Positions 32,914 to 41,499 of a stretch of 64,000 nucleotides of DNA are shown here, piece after piece (within the stretch, counting starts at the first letter, position 1; every line of letters starts with the position of its first letter). The notes below the pieces were generated by a model, which saw nothing but the letters and a program-made list of their open reading frames with translations, was not told the DNA's origin and ran no database searches. The position numbers and the translations under genes were made by a program. Source of the stretch: Treponema sp. (GTDB lineage: Bacteria; Spirochaetota; Spirochaetia; Treponematales; Treponemataceae); the NCBI GenBank assembly GCA_023231445.1, contig JALNVF010000002.1, positions 1-64,000 on the forward strand. The letters run 5' to 3'.

Positions 32914-35162
32914 GCAGTATCTCCCTGCGAATAGATTGTTTCTGCCGTACACGGCAGGCTGCATATACGTGCACTCAGTGCCTGTGAAAGCGCTGATGAA
33001 AATGCGGCCGGAACGGTATTATGGACAATTTCACCGATCTGTCCCGGATTGTCTTCTGATTGTATGAAGGAAATATGAAGACCGTCACAGACGATTGTTT
33101 CATCGGCAACAAGCTGGCTGAGTTCCTGCTGTATAGACAGACGGAGTGTGTTTTCTATTGCATGTAAGGAAAATATCCTGCCGCAGTCTACGGTAAGCCA
33201 GATTCCTTTGATCCGTTCTTTATATGTGTACGGATCAAGTTCTATTTCGACAACTGCGGCACCAAAGGAAGTCGTATGAAACGGAATACCCCTGAAATCA
33301 GATTTATTCCACTGTTTTTTCATTGACGGGCCAAGTCCTTTTTTTACTGTTAGAGGCAGTTGTGTTTTTTCACGTTTTTTTGCAATCTCAAGACTGCACT
33401 GAGTGAGAAGGTGCGTCATTATACTGATGTTGCTGTAAATATTGTCGGGCAGCGGCATTACGTCATTTATTTCCATGTCGGGGGTGATTTTTACAGCGGA
33501 CGGCGGAAGTTTCAGAATGGCTGACACCGTCTTTATCCAGATTTCTGAAATCGACGGGGAGGGTACCAGCGAATGTATTGTCACCGCATTGTCGGATTCC
33601 AGTGTGACTGCAATTTTCTGACTGCCTGAAAAAATATCGTTCCCGAAATAACCGGAACCGTCAAAGGCACAGGTAAGTCCGATACCGCGGATCGGCAGTG
33701 CAAAGAAAGTGTCTTCGGAATTACGATGCTGTTTTGCGTCAATACGGAATGTTGTATATTTACGGTTAAAATCACTCATCGCAATAACATTATTGAGTAC
33801 ACTTTCTGCTTTTTCCGTATGGAAAATAAAGGGCATTTTTATGTTCTTTTGATTTGAACAGATGTTTTTAAGGCGGATGTCGGCGGGCAGAATATTAGTC
33901 TCTTCGGCAATAAGCTGCAGGTGATTTTCAGCGGCAAAAAAAGCCTGGGAATCAATCATTTCAGGAAAAATTGATGTCGGCGGGTTTGTTGATGTTACCG
34001 CTTTCGCGGTAATACAGATATTCGGGATGTCATAAATATTACAGACAGCAATAACGAGTCTGTCCAGAATTTCCTGTGCGAACGGGTTGCATGATCCGAC
34101 ATCAATTGTTATGTCCGCCTTTACAGCTGTAATAGAACCGTCTTTCATAACAGCTGTACGGTAATGAATCTTTGCAGGAACTCCGGATTTCATAAATTTC
34201 TGATGTTCATCACGTGAAAGCGTAAGTTTTACAGGCTTCCCGGTAAGATATGCGGCGACGGCTGTCTGTATTGCAAGCGTTGCATTCCGCCATATACCGT
34301 TTGCATCATGTCCGCTTGAATTAGTTTCTCTGATGAATATTTTTTCGTTGTCAAGATTGAGCGAAACTGACACAGCTTTCCGCAGGTAATTCGGCCACTG
34401 CGTCGGAGTGAAAATATTCATAATGCCGTTTTCCATAAAGCAGAACGCGCCGTTTGTTTCAGTCCATGACGGTTGTTCTGTATCCTGTACCCATGTTTCC
34501 GATATGTCAAAGTCTGCTGATTTGAATACTGATTCATATACGTTCGGTGCATCATCCGAGAACAGTCCTGTTTTTACAATACGCTGTGCGATTACGGCTC
34601 CGGTATTTTCGCTCTGCGACGGAATCCGGGGTTCTGCAGTAATCGCTGCAGGAGGTTGAACAACAAATGACGGATCAAGATTCATTGCTTTTGTAATTTC
34701 CAGAATCTGTTTTGCATCCGGCTTTTGTTCAGTATCAGGAAGTTTGATTACCGGATGAGTATATTTTTTTGCAACAGACTCAAGCGCTGATTCCAGTGTT
34801 GAACTGTCAAATGTAACTTCTATTTCAGACGTCAGTTCGTATACCTGCGATTCGTCCGGTCCTGCGACGATTCCGATCGGTTCTCCGAAATAAGAAACAC
34901 GGTCAGCGCAGAATACCGGAGTGTCGGCGTTCTGTGTACGCACCGTATTGCGTCCGGGAATATCACGCGCAGTAAAAAGAAAATAACCGTCGGGCATCTG
35001 CGGTATGGAAATATTCGTGATAATTCCTGATGCTGCAGGGCTCCGTATAAGTGCCGCATACAGCATACCCTGCCTGCTGCAGTCAGTATAATAATCAAGA
35101 GCCTGAAGAGTTGTGCGTGCTGTTTTTTGTGAACGGACACTTTTTGTACTGCTCTTAGGCAT
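32910..35162 (-). CDS. Molybdopterin-binding large subunit, divergent (xanthine dehydrogenase / quinoline oxidoreductase family)
   Basis: The catalytic-subunit homologue, 750 residues. The hammerhead-like start (CADRVSYFGEPIGIVAGPDE, usually RYVGEPVAAV) and the main domain order are visible (YLTGKPVKLTLSRDEH; AEETNILPADIRLKN). The catalytic glutamate near the C-terminus survives in GQIGEIVHN. Two cofactor-contact motifs are changed: GGFGGK reads SSGHDANG, and the RGFG segment after TSTNPPTS reads IFPEM. It may bind a different cofactor form or have lost hydroxylase activity. T. pallidum has a homologue annotated as quinoline 2-oxidoreductase (from memory). GGAG precedes the ATG, and the gene overlaps the DegT aminotransferase by eight bases. 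Confidence 0.78.
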   Translation of the reverse strand: MPKSSTKSVRSQKTARTTLQALDYYTDCSRQGMLYAALIRSPAASGIITNISIPQMPDGYFLFTARDIPGRNTVRTQNADTPVFCADRVSYFGEPIGIVAGPDESQVYELTSEIEVTFDSSTLESALESVAKKYTHPVIKLPDTEQKPDAKQILEITKAMNLDPSFVVQPPAAITAEPRIPSQSENTGAVIAQRIVKTGLFSDDAPNVYESVFKSADFDISETWVQDTEQPSWTETNGAFCFMENGIMNIFTPTQWPNYLRKAVSVSLNLDNEKIFIRETNSSGHDANGIWRNATLAIQTAVAAYLTGKPVKLTLSRDEHQKFMKSGVPAKIHYRTAVMKDGSITAVKADITIDVGSCNPFAQEILDRLVIAVCNIYDIPNICITAKAVTSTNPPTSIFPEMIDSQAFFAAENHLQLIAEETNILPADIRLKNICSNQKNIKMPFIFHTEKAESVLNNVIAMSDFNRKYTTFRIDAKQHRNSEDTFFALPIRGIGLTCAFDGSGYFGNDIFSGSQKIAVTLESDNAVTIHSLVPSPSISEIWIKTVSAILKLPPSAVKITPDMEINDVMPLPDNIYSNISIMTHLLTQCSLEIAKKREKTQLPLTVKKGLGPSMKKQWNKSDFRGIPFHTTSFGAAVVEIELDPYTYKERIKGIWLTVDCGRIFSLHAIENTLRLSIQQELSQLVADETIVCDGLHISFIQSEDNPGQIGEIVHNTVPAAFSSALSQALSARICSLPCTAETIYSQGDTA

Positions 35163-36390
35163 GATATGTTTCTCCTGTCTCCTTTACCGCCTGTATTACT
35201 TCGTCTGCCATGTCGTCTGTCATTCCGGGCCACAGAGGAATTGATATTGTTTCAGTATACTGTTTTTCTGCGTTCGGATAGTTTTGTGCAGTAAAATCAG
35301 GATACAGCTTTTTCCAGTACGTGAACCGGAAAAGCGGAATAAAGTGGACAGAAATGCCGATTCCTTTCTTCTGCAGTTTTTTTGCGAAATCATCCCGGTT
35401 TATGGTGAGTTTTTCCGGTTTAATGCGCAGAAGATACAGATGCCATGCGTTTCCCGTACCGTCCGGCGGCAGTGTCACAAAATCAAATCCGCTGAATGCC
35501 TTATTATATTTACTGACGATTTTTATACGTTCCTCATAAAATGTATCCGCTTTTTTGAGCTGCTCCACACCTATTGCTGCAAGTATGTCAGGCAGATTGA
35601 ATTTGTATCCGGGCTCTATGATGTCATACTCCCATGATGCACGCGGAGACGTGTAACGGTCCCATGTTGTCCGGTCCATACCGTGCATGCGCATAACCTG
35701 TATGCGTTTTGCAAGAGAGGAATCACGGACACATACCATGCCGCCTTCTCCTGTCGTGATTGTTTTCGTCACATAGAACGAAAACACACCTGCATCTCCT
35801 ATTGAACCCGCATATCCGAGCGGTGTACAGGAAGGGAACGCGTGGGCCGCATCCTCAATTACTTTTACTCCGTATTTTTTTGCAAGTGCGCATATTTTTT
35901 CCATATTGCATATGTTGCCTGCAACATGTACCGGAATAACGGCGCGTACTTTATGAGCAGTGTCGCTTTTCAGTATGTTTTCGACTTTCTGTACATCAAT
36001 ACTGTACGAATTCTTTTCGATATCCGCAAAATAAACATCCGCACCCAGATGACGCGCACATGTTGCCGTTGAGACGAATGTATACGGTGTCGTTATTACG
36101 GCCGTTCCGGGGCGTACTCCGCATGCGTCCATCGCAAGAATCATGCCGCTTGTATTACTATTAACTGCGAAACTCACTGCCGGTGTCGTGTCCAGTCCTT
36201 TATTTTTGCGTTCGGTTATAATTTTATCAGACACGTCGTTTATTTTTTCCGAAAAATCTTTTTCAAACTGCAGGGCATATCTTCCTGTCGTGAGCCAGCC
36301 GGAGCGGAGTACAGACAGAACTGCGTTTTCTTCCTCAGGGCCGATCGACGGACGCGAGAAAGCAACTTTGAGAGAATCACAGTCAGCCAT
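35155..36390 (-). CDS. DegT/DnrJ/EryC1-family sugar aminotransferase
   Basis: A PLP enzyme that aminates keto-sugars bound to UDP or similar nucleotides, 411 residues. The active site is intact: VITTPYTFVSTA, VIEDAAHAFPS, and the cofactor lysine in FSFYVTKTITTGEGGMV. The C-terminal substrate segment NLPDILAAIGVEQLKKAD is also typical. It overlaps the upstream dehydratase gene by one base (TAATG). The two together look like the second and first steps of an aminosugar pathway (4,6-dehydration then 4-amination), as in bacillosamine-type sugars. The product sugar is not known. GGAG precedes the start. Confidence 0.92.
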   Translation of the reverse strand: MADCDSLKVAFSRPSIGPEEENAVLSVLRSGWLTTGRYALQFEKDFSEKINDVSDKIITERKNKGLDTTPAVSFAVNSNTSGMILAMDACGVRPGTAVITTPYTFVSTATCARHLGADVYFADIEKNSYSIDVQKVENILKSDTAHKVRAVIPVHVAGNICNMEKICALAKKYGVKVIEDAAHAFPSCTPLGYAGSIGDAGVFSFYVTKTITTGEGGMVCVRDSSLAKRIQVMRMHGMDRTTWDRYTSPRASWEYDIIEPGYKFNLPDILAAIGVEQLKKADTFYEERIKIVSKYNKAFSGFDFVTLPPDGTGNAWHLYLLRIKPEKLTINRDDFAKKLQKKGIGISVHFIPLFRFTYWKKLYPDFTAQNYPNAEKQYTETISIPLWPGMTDDMADEVIQAVKETGETYHA

Positions 36391-37901
36391 TATTGAATTT
36401 CTCCTTCATATACAGCAGTTTTTGCATAGAAATCTGCAAGCGACGGCACTTCGTCTGAAAGCACCGAAATAAGATAATGACGGTTGCGGAATTTATCCGG
36501 ATCAATATCTATGTTTTCACCCCCGATACATACTGGCCGCAGTTTTTCAAGCAGCATGCCGAGACGGCTGTCTGTATACGGCATGTTTTTAAGCTGGAGA
36601 ATTTTTTCGTACGACGTTTTCTGCGGGGCTTCTTCAGGGAGCCACAGCGGTTCCACGCTGCGTTCACCTTTTCGTGTACCGATAAATTTTATGTCAATGT
36701 CTTTATACGGTTCAAATCCGCTGAATCGTATTATCTGTTCGGCGATATCGACAATTTTTACCGGAGTCCCCATATCAAGCAGGTATGAAGAACCGTTCGT
36801 ACCGACACCACCGGTGCGCAGAACAAGCGAGCATGCTTCGGGAATTGTCATAAAAAAACGTTCCATGCGGGGATCTGTGACAGTTAAAGGGCCTCCGTTT
36901 TTTATCTGTTCCATAAAGAGGGGAAGAATCGATCCCCGGGATCCCAGAACGTTGCCGAACCGTACAAACATGAAAGCGTTGTCGTCCTGTGCTTTTTCCG
37001 CGTACGCAAGAACAAGCTTTTCACAAAGCATCTTTGATACTCCGTATACCGAAACAGGTGCAACAGCTTTGTCGGTGGAAATAAGCACAAACCGGTGTAC
37101 ATTGTGTGCGATACACGCATCAAGAATGTTTTTTGTGCCAAATACATTGTTTTCGATCGCAGCGACCGGATTTTCCTCCATCATGGGAACGTGTTTATAC
37201 GCTGCACAGTGAAAAACAATATCGCAGTGCGTGTGAGAGATAATATAGTCGGTATAAGCCCTGTCTTTCATGTCGCCGATGATCGGAACTATCGAAGCTT
37301 TTTCACCAACACCTTCTTTTTGAAGCAGCCGGAGTTCCCTGTCGATCTGATAGATTGAGTTTTCTCCGTGACCAAAAAGATAGAGACGCTCTGCACCTCC
37401 CGAGAGGAGCTGGCGGGCAAGTTCCGAGCCGATCGATCCTCCTGCTCCGGTAATAAAGACGCGCTTTCCCCTCAGATAAGAAAGACTTTCCTTGAGAGAA
37501 ATTGTAACAGGGGTACGGCCAAGAATATCAAGCGGATCAATTTCACGGGCCTGAACAAGATGTGCAGTTCCGTTTACGACCTGACTTATCCCCGGCAGTA
37601 TCTTTATGTGTGCAAAACCTCCTGCCTTGAGAATTTCATATATTTCCTTTATACGTTCTGTCGGTGCACTTGGAATAGCGATTATCGCCTCGTCGTCTTC
37701 TGTACAGGATAAAAGTGATGCAATGTTGTCTATCGGGCCTATGACCGGTATTCCGTCGAATTCCTGGCCGATAAGCGCCTTGTCGTCGTCGAGAAAAGCC
37801 GAAACAGTACCGAATATCTTTTTCCGTTTTATATCATCGGCGATTGATATGCCGGCGAAACCGGCGCCTATGATATAAAGGTGTTTTTGGTTTTTATTCA
37901 C
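36390..37901 (-). CDS. Soluble CapD/PglF-like nucleotide-sugar 4,6-dehydratase
   Basis: An extended short-chain dehydrogenase of the polysaccharide-biosynthesis type. It has two Rossmann regions. The N-terminal one (HLYIIGAGFAGISIADDI, about residues 6-110) is a CoA/NAD-binding-like domain. The catalytic one (VFITGAGGSIGSELARQLL, then DIVFHCAAYKHVPMMEENP, then STDKAVAPVSVYGVSK) keeps the family's SMK/YxxxK-type catalytic region. The four membrane helices found in PglF and WbpM are missing, so it should be cytoplasmic. I place the start at GTG 37901 (503 residues), seven bases after a TATAGT -10. The TTG at 37937 is part of the -35 TTGAAG, so a start there is unlikely. Confidence 0.87.
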   Translation of the reverse strand: MNKNQKHLYIIGAGFAGISIADDIKRKKIFGTVSAFLDDDKALIGQEFDGIPVIGPIDNIASLLSCTEDDEAIIAIPSAPTERIKEIYEILKAGGFAHIKILPGISQVVNGTAHLVQAREIDPLDILGRTPVTISLKESLSYLRGKRVFITGAGGSIGSELARQLLSGGAERLYLFGHGENSIYQIDRELRLLQKEGVGEKASIVPIIGDMKDRAYTDYIISHTHCDIVFHCAAYKHVPMMEENPVAAIENNVFGTKNILDACIAHNVHRFVLISTDKAVAPVSVYGVSKMLCEKLVLAYAEKAQDDNAFMFVRFGNVLGSRGSILPLFMEQIKNGGPLTVTDPRMERFFMTIPEACSLVLRTGGVGTNGSSYLLDMGTPVKIVDIAEQIIRFSGFEPYKDIDIKFIGTRKGERSVEPLWLPEEAPQKTSYEKILQLKNMPYTDSRLGMLLEKLRPVCIGGENIDIDPDKFRNRHYLISVLSDEVPSLADFYAKTAVYEGEIQ

Positions 37902-37908
37902 ATTTTTT

Positions 37909-37937
37909 ACTATATCATACAGAATATGTTTCTTCAA
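37909..37937 (-). promoter_or_regulatory. Promoter of the CapD-like / molybdenum-hydroxylase operon, probably leaderless
   Basis: On the minus strand TTGAAG (37937..37932), 17 bases, TATAGT (37914..37909), seven bases, then GTG 37901. There is no Shine-Dalgarno site. It has the same layout as the phosphohexomutase promoter at 26138..26166. Confidence 0.55.
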
Positions 37938-37972
37938 TTGAAACAGTAATCAGCTGTTCAGATAAAAAAGAC

Positions 37973-38000
37973 TAAACACTCTTTTCCTTTAAGCCGATGA
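37973..38000 (+). promoter_or_regulatory. Possible sigma-28 (flagellar-type) promoter
   Basis: TAAA (37973..37976), 16 bases, GCCGATGA (37993..38000), close to the FliA consensus TAAA-15-GCCGATAA. It lies 35 bases before the exported unknown gene at 38035. It could also be chance, since spacing and last bases differ. Confidence 0.35.
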
Positions 38001-38034
38001 TCAGTAAGATAGAAATTGATTCGCGGGGTCAATT

Positions 38035-38547
38035 ATGGGGAAAAAACGGTTCTTTGCCGTAATACTGGTACTTTTGTGCATGTTTTCCGGCTGGAGTGCA
38101 GAGTTGTCTTTCCAGATTGTTCAGCATGACAATGTGCAGGAAAAAGTATGTGAGCAGACTCTTGTTATAGAAGATGAAATGCTCGATTATTTTTTCAGCA
38201 AAGGAAATATTGTGACGAATGAACCGGCGGTGTCTGTAAAAGACGGCGGAGACGAGGCAGTATGGAAGACTGCATTTGCCGGTGCTGCGGCAGGAGGATC
38301 CCGGTATTTCGTTCAGCTTCGTCTGTATTACGATACAGCAGCATCAACGAATCCTGAAGCGGTTTCGCTCAGTAATATTGATTATGTGACATGGACGATA
38401 ACCGACGTCCAGTCAGGAAAGACACTTTCCGATATGAAAGCAATGGTGGATAAACCGGCATCCGGTCAGGATGATGCTGACAGTGTAAGAGAATATGCCG
38501 CAGAAATTGCGGAGCAGATACAGAAAACCTTGGAAGTAAATTCATAA
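38035..38547 (+). CDS. Exported protein of unknown function
   Basis: A 170-residue protein I do not recognise. It has a signal peptide (FFAVILVLLCMFSGWSA, cut before ELSF). The mature part is acidic and looks beta-rich: ELSFQIVQHDNVQEKV, YFVQLRLYYDT and DYVTWTITDVQSGKTLSDM. It ends with a helix rich in Ala and Glu. The SPOR-domain gene follows after 12 bases, so both probably act in the envelope. The start ATG is preceded by GGGG. Confidence 0.72.
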   Translation: MGKKRFFAVILVLLCMFSGWSAELSFQIVQHDNVQEKVCEQTLVIEDEMLDYFFSKGNIVTNEPAVSVKDGGDEAVWKTAFAGAAAGGSRYFVQLRLYYDTAASTNPEAVSLSNIDYVTWTITDVQSGKTLSDMKAMVDKPASGQDDADSVREYAAEIAEQIQKTLEVNS

Positions 38548-38559
38548 AGGAAGGGAAAT

Positions 38560-40215
38560 ATGAAAAATAAAATACAAATTATTTTTGCAGTAGTCATAGG
38601 CTGTCTTATGTTTGCTTCATTCAGTCCGTCCCTTGACGGAAGGGCTGTTGTGGCTGACGAAGGAACTTTTCCTGAAGGTCTGTTTGCAAAGACTGTCGGC
38701 TATCTGCCGGGAGACAGCATTACCGTCTCGAATTTATCAACTAAAAAAACGATTGATATTCTGGTTGTAGGGGCTCTTGATCCGTCAGAAGGAGTTGCAA
38801 TCCTTCTTTCCCCGGAAGCAGCATTTGCTCTGGGAATCGAGAAGAATTCGAACAGTATCGTAAAGATTACCAAACGTTCCGGTCAGCTTGATGAAGCTGT
38901 ATCCGGTACGGCTGTCATTGCAGAAGGAACGGCAGCAGCTCCGTCTGACAGTGCTCAGACAACTGCTGCAGATACTGCAGCTGCAGAGACGACGGAACCG
39001 CCTGCAGATTCTCCTTCAGATAATACCACTGAAACAGCAGGTGCGCCTGGTGCGGAAACGGCAGATGCAGGAGCAGCACCGGCTCAACCGGAAAAAACAG
39101 CGGATGAATCAGATGCGGAAACAATTTCTGCAACCGAAGCTCCGGTACAGCCGGAGTCCGCCGGATCTGAAACAGAATCAGTAACGTCCGGTGATGAAAC
39201 TGCAGGGGAAACAACGCCTGCTGCCGGTGAAAAAATAGATGAGGAAACACCTTCTCCAGAAGAGACGGCAGAAAATTCTGGCGGCACACCGGAAACTTCT
39301 GCAGACGGAACGACTCCGCCGGCAGGAGAAATAATTAATGAAAAGGCTCCGTCAGAGGAAACTGCTGCAGTGCCGCCGGCAGCAGAACCAGAGAATACAG
39401 ATGACGGTATGCCCGGTGAGTCAGAAGAGAAAGTTAATGATAAAATTCCGGAAACCACCGCTTCTTCAGCAGTACCTGTTTCGGAAGCTGCAGTCGACGA
39501 TAAGGAAGCAGAAACTGAAACAGCAGCTGGCGAAAAAGTGGATGAAAATATTCCTTCCGCAGAGGAAACTCCGGAAAAAACGTCAGACGCCCCGGCCGGT
39601 GAAGATACTGTTGCTGCGGAACCGTATGTTGAAAAACCTGATGAAAAACCTTCTGAAGATGTATCAGTTCCGGCCGAAAAAGTCGATGAACATCCTGCTG
39701 CGGAGGAAAAAACCACAGCTGCTGCAGAACCGGTACCTGATGAATCCGTGACGGAAAATACACCGTCTCCTGTTGAAAACAAAGTGGCTGAACCTGATGC
39801 ATATGCACCGATTATTCTTGTTCCCGCGGAGCCGAATCCACCTGAATCCGACAAAGGAACGCCGGAAACAAAGGCTGCAGAGGAGGCGTCTGCTGTTCCT
39901 GAAAATACTGCCGGAGAGACAGCTCCTGGAGATGCACCGTCTGAAGGAGAATTTGACAAATATACGGTGCCGAGCCTTAAGGCGCTTTCAAGCGGCAGAT
40001 ATTACATCCAGATCGGCGTCTATGCAGACGAAGCAAATATCCGCAAAGTTGTCAGAAAATATGCAGGTGCGTATCCGGTTACGATCGTACCTCTCGTTTC
40101 GGGAAAGGCAAAACAACTGATGATCGGTCCTCTTTCCGTAGACGAGTATGCTGCAGTGATTGAACGGTTCAAGTCGTACGGATATAAAGATGCATTTTTA
40201 CGGAAAATAAAATAG
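38560..40215 (+). CDS. SPOR-domain envelope protein with repeat-rich acidic linker
   Basis: A 551-residue protein: signal peptide (IIFAVVIGCLMFASFSPSL), a small folded domain (about 25-110, with AKTVGYLPGDSITVSNLSTKKTIDI), then about 350 residues almost entirely Ala, Glu, Pro, Thr, Asp and Ser, then a C-terminal SPOR domain (YYIQIGVYADEANIRKVVRKY to the end). SPOR domains bind peptidoglycan stripped of stem peptides, at division sites. The linker carries a loose repeat around AGEKIDEETPSPEE, with variants GEIINEKAPSEE, EEKVNDKIPETT, GEKVDENIPSAEE and AEKVDEHPAAEE. A linker of this type can span the periplasm. It is followed by a clear terminator. Confidence 0.85.
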   Translation: MKNKIQIIFAVVIGCLMFASFSPSLDGRAVVADEGTFPEGLFAKTVGYLPGDSITVSNLSTKKTIDILVVGALDPSEGVAILLSPEAAFALGIEKNSNSIVKITKRSGQLDEAVSGTAVIAEGTAAAPSDSAQTTAADTAAAETTEPPADSPSDNTTETAGAPGAETADAGAAPAQPEKTADESDAETISATEAPVQPESAGSETESVTSGDETAGETTPAAGEKIDEETPSPEETAENSGGTPETSADGTTPPAGEIINEKAPSEETAAVPPAAEPENTDDGMPGESEEKVNDKIPETTASSAVPVSEAAVDDKEAETETAAGEKVDENIPSAEETPEKTSDAPAGEDTVAAEPYVEKPDEKPSEDVSVPAEKVDEHPAAEEKTTAAAEPVPDESVTENTPSPVENKVAEPDAYAPIILVPAEPNPPESDKGTPETKAAEEASAVPENTAGETAPGDAPSEGEFDKYTVPSLKALSSGRYYIQIGVYADEANIRKVVRKYAGAYPVTIVPLVSGKAKQLMIGPLSVDEYAAVIERFKSYGYKDAFLRKIK

Positions 40216-40219
40216 ATAT

Positions 40220-40255
40220 AAAAAAGGACACTCTGCAGAGGAGTGTCCTTTTTTT
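40220..40255. terminator. Rho-independent terminator after the SPOR gene
   Basis: AAAAAAGGACACTC (40220..40233), a 7-base loop and GAGTGTCCTTTTTTT (40241..40255). It works for the SPOR gene, and on the other strand for the aminotransferase gene ending at 40272. Confidence 0.92.
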
Positions 40256-40271
40256 ACCGGAAAATCCCGGA

Positions 40272-41405
40272 TTATTTTATTTCGTATATCCATCCTTTCG
40301 GAGCCGTCAGGCGGCCCATCTGGATTCCTGTAAGCGTGTCGTACAGTTTCTGCAGGACAGGCCCCATCTGGTTTTTACAGTCTTCAAATACAATTTCCTT
40401 ACCGTGGTCGACAACTTTTCCGATCGGTGAAATGACTGCAGCCGTTCCGCAGAGTCCGCATTCGGAGAAAGAAGACAGTTCTTTTTTATCGATCCTGCGT
40501 TCTTCTACCGGAATATGCAGAATGCTTTCTGCGACATAAATAATCGAGCGGCGGGTAATCGACGGCAGTATGCTGTCCGATTTTGGTGTGACAATACGTC
40601 CGTCTTTTGTTACGAACAGAATGTTTGCGCCGCCGGTTTCTTCAATAAAAGTATGAGAAGCAGGATCAAGGTACATGTTTTCAGCGAATCCGTTTTTATG
40701 CGCATCAACGATATTATGGAGACTCATCGCATAGTTAAGACCCGCTTTTATATCACCCGTTCCGTGAGGAGCTGCCCGGTCCATATCAGAAATACGGACT
40801 GTTATCGGTTTTACTCCGCCTTTAAAATACGGTCCGACTGGTGTGACAAAAATACGGAACTGATATTCATCGGCAGGTTTTACACCGATAACCGCGTTTG
40901 AACCAAACATGTACGGCCGGATATACATGGTAGCTCCGCTTCCGTAAGGAGGCACATATGCCTTGTTTGCTTTGATGACGGAAAGAACGGCCGCAATGAA
41001 TTTATCTTTGGGAAATACCGGCATTTCAAGACGTTTGCACGAGCGCTCCATGCGTTCAGCATTAAGATCAGGGCGGAAAGTAACAATACGGCCGTCTTCT
41101 GTCGTATAAGCCTTAAGCCCTTCAAAACATGATTGAGAATACTGAAGAACGCCGGCACATTCGGAAATAACGACCTTATCATCAGCCGAAAGCTTTCCTT
41201 TGTCCCATTTACCGTTTTTGAAATTTGAAACAAAGCGTTTGTCTGTTTTAATGTACGAGAAAGGCAGATTGCCCCAGTCAAGTTTTTTCCCTGCGGCTTT
41301 TTTCGCCTTTTTTGCAGGCTTTTTAACAGCTTCAGCTGTCTTTTTGACGGATTTTACAGCTTTTTTAGTACTTTTTGCTGTTTTTACAGTCTTTTTTATT
41401 GCCAT
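40272..41405 (-). CDS. ilvE: Branched-chain aminotransferase with lysine-rich N-terminal tail
   Basis: Transfers the amino group between Leu, Ile or Val and 2-oxoglutarate (fold type IV PLP). From ATG 41405 it has 377 residues. The catalytic lysine lies in GTGDIKAGLNYAMS. CFEGLKAYTTEDGRI, YIRPYMFG, EETGGANILFV and SECGLCGTAAVISPIG are typical of the BCAT II branch. The oddity is the first 42 residues: a histone-H1-like stretch of about 40 residues, 17 of them lysine, with repeats such as TKKAVKSVKKTAEAVKK and PAKKAKKAAGKK. The catalytic domain starts at about LDWGNLPF. AAAGGAG lies eight bases upstream of the ATG. A GTG nine bases earlier sits on the ribosome site and is rejected. Confidence 0.92.
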   Translation of the reverse strand: MAIKKTVKTAKSTKKAVKSVKKTAEAVKKPAKKAKKAAGKKLDWGNLPFSYIKTDKRFVSNFKNGKWDKGKLSADDKVVISECAGVLQYSQSCFEGLKAYTTEDGRIVTFRPDLNAERMERSCKRLEMPVFPKDKFIAAVLSVIKANKAYVPPYGSGATMYIRPYMFGSNAVIGVKPADEYQFRIFVTPVGPYFKGGVKPITVRISDMDRAAPHGTGDIKAGLNYAMSLHNIVDAHKNGFAENMYLDPASHTFIEETGGANILFVTKDGRIVTPKSDSILPSITRRSIIYVAESILHIPVEERRIDKKELSSFSECGLCGTAAVISPIGKVVDHGKEIVFEDCKNQMGPVLQKLYDTLTGIQMGRLTAPKGWIYEIK

Positions 41406-41499
41406 ATAGTACACTCCTTTATCATTTTTTTAAAACATGTCAAAGTCCCATACCAAAAAACATTCTTTATATTAGCGCGACTATAGATATTTTACAAGA

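Noticed and set aside
36484..37212. A 242-codon plus-strand frame inside the capD-like gene
   Set aside because: It is antisense to conserved catalytic motifs and lacks a ribosome site.
39084..39959. A 291-codon minus-strand frame rich in Ser, Ala and Val
   Set aside because: It is the mirror of the low-complexity GAA/GCA-rich linker of the SPOR gene. Repetitive codons leave the opposite frame open.
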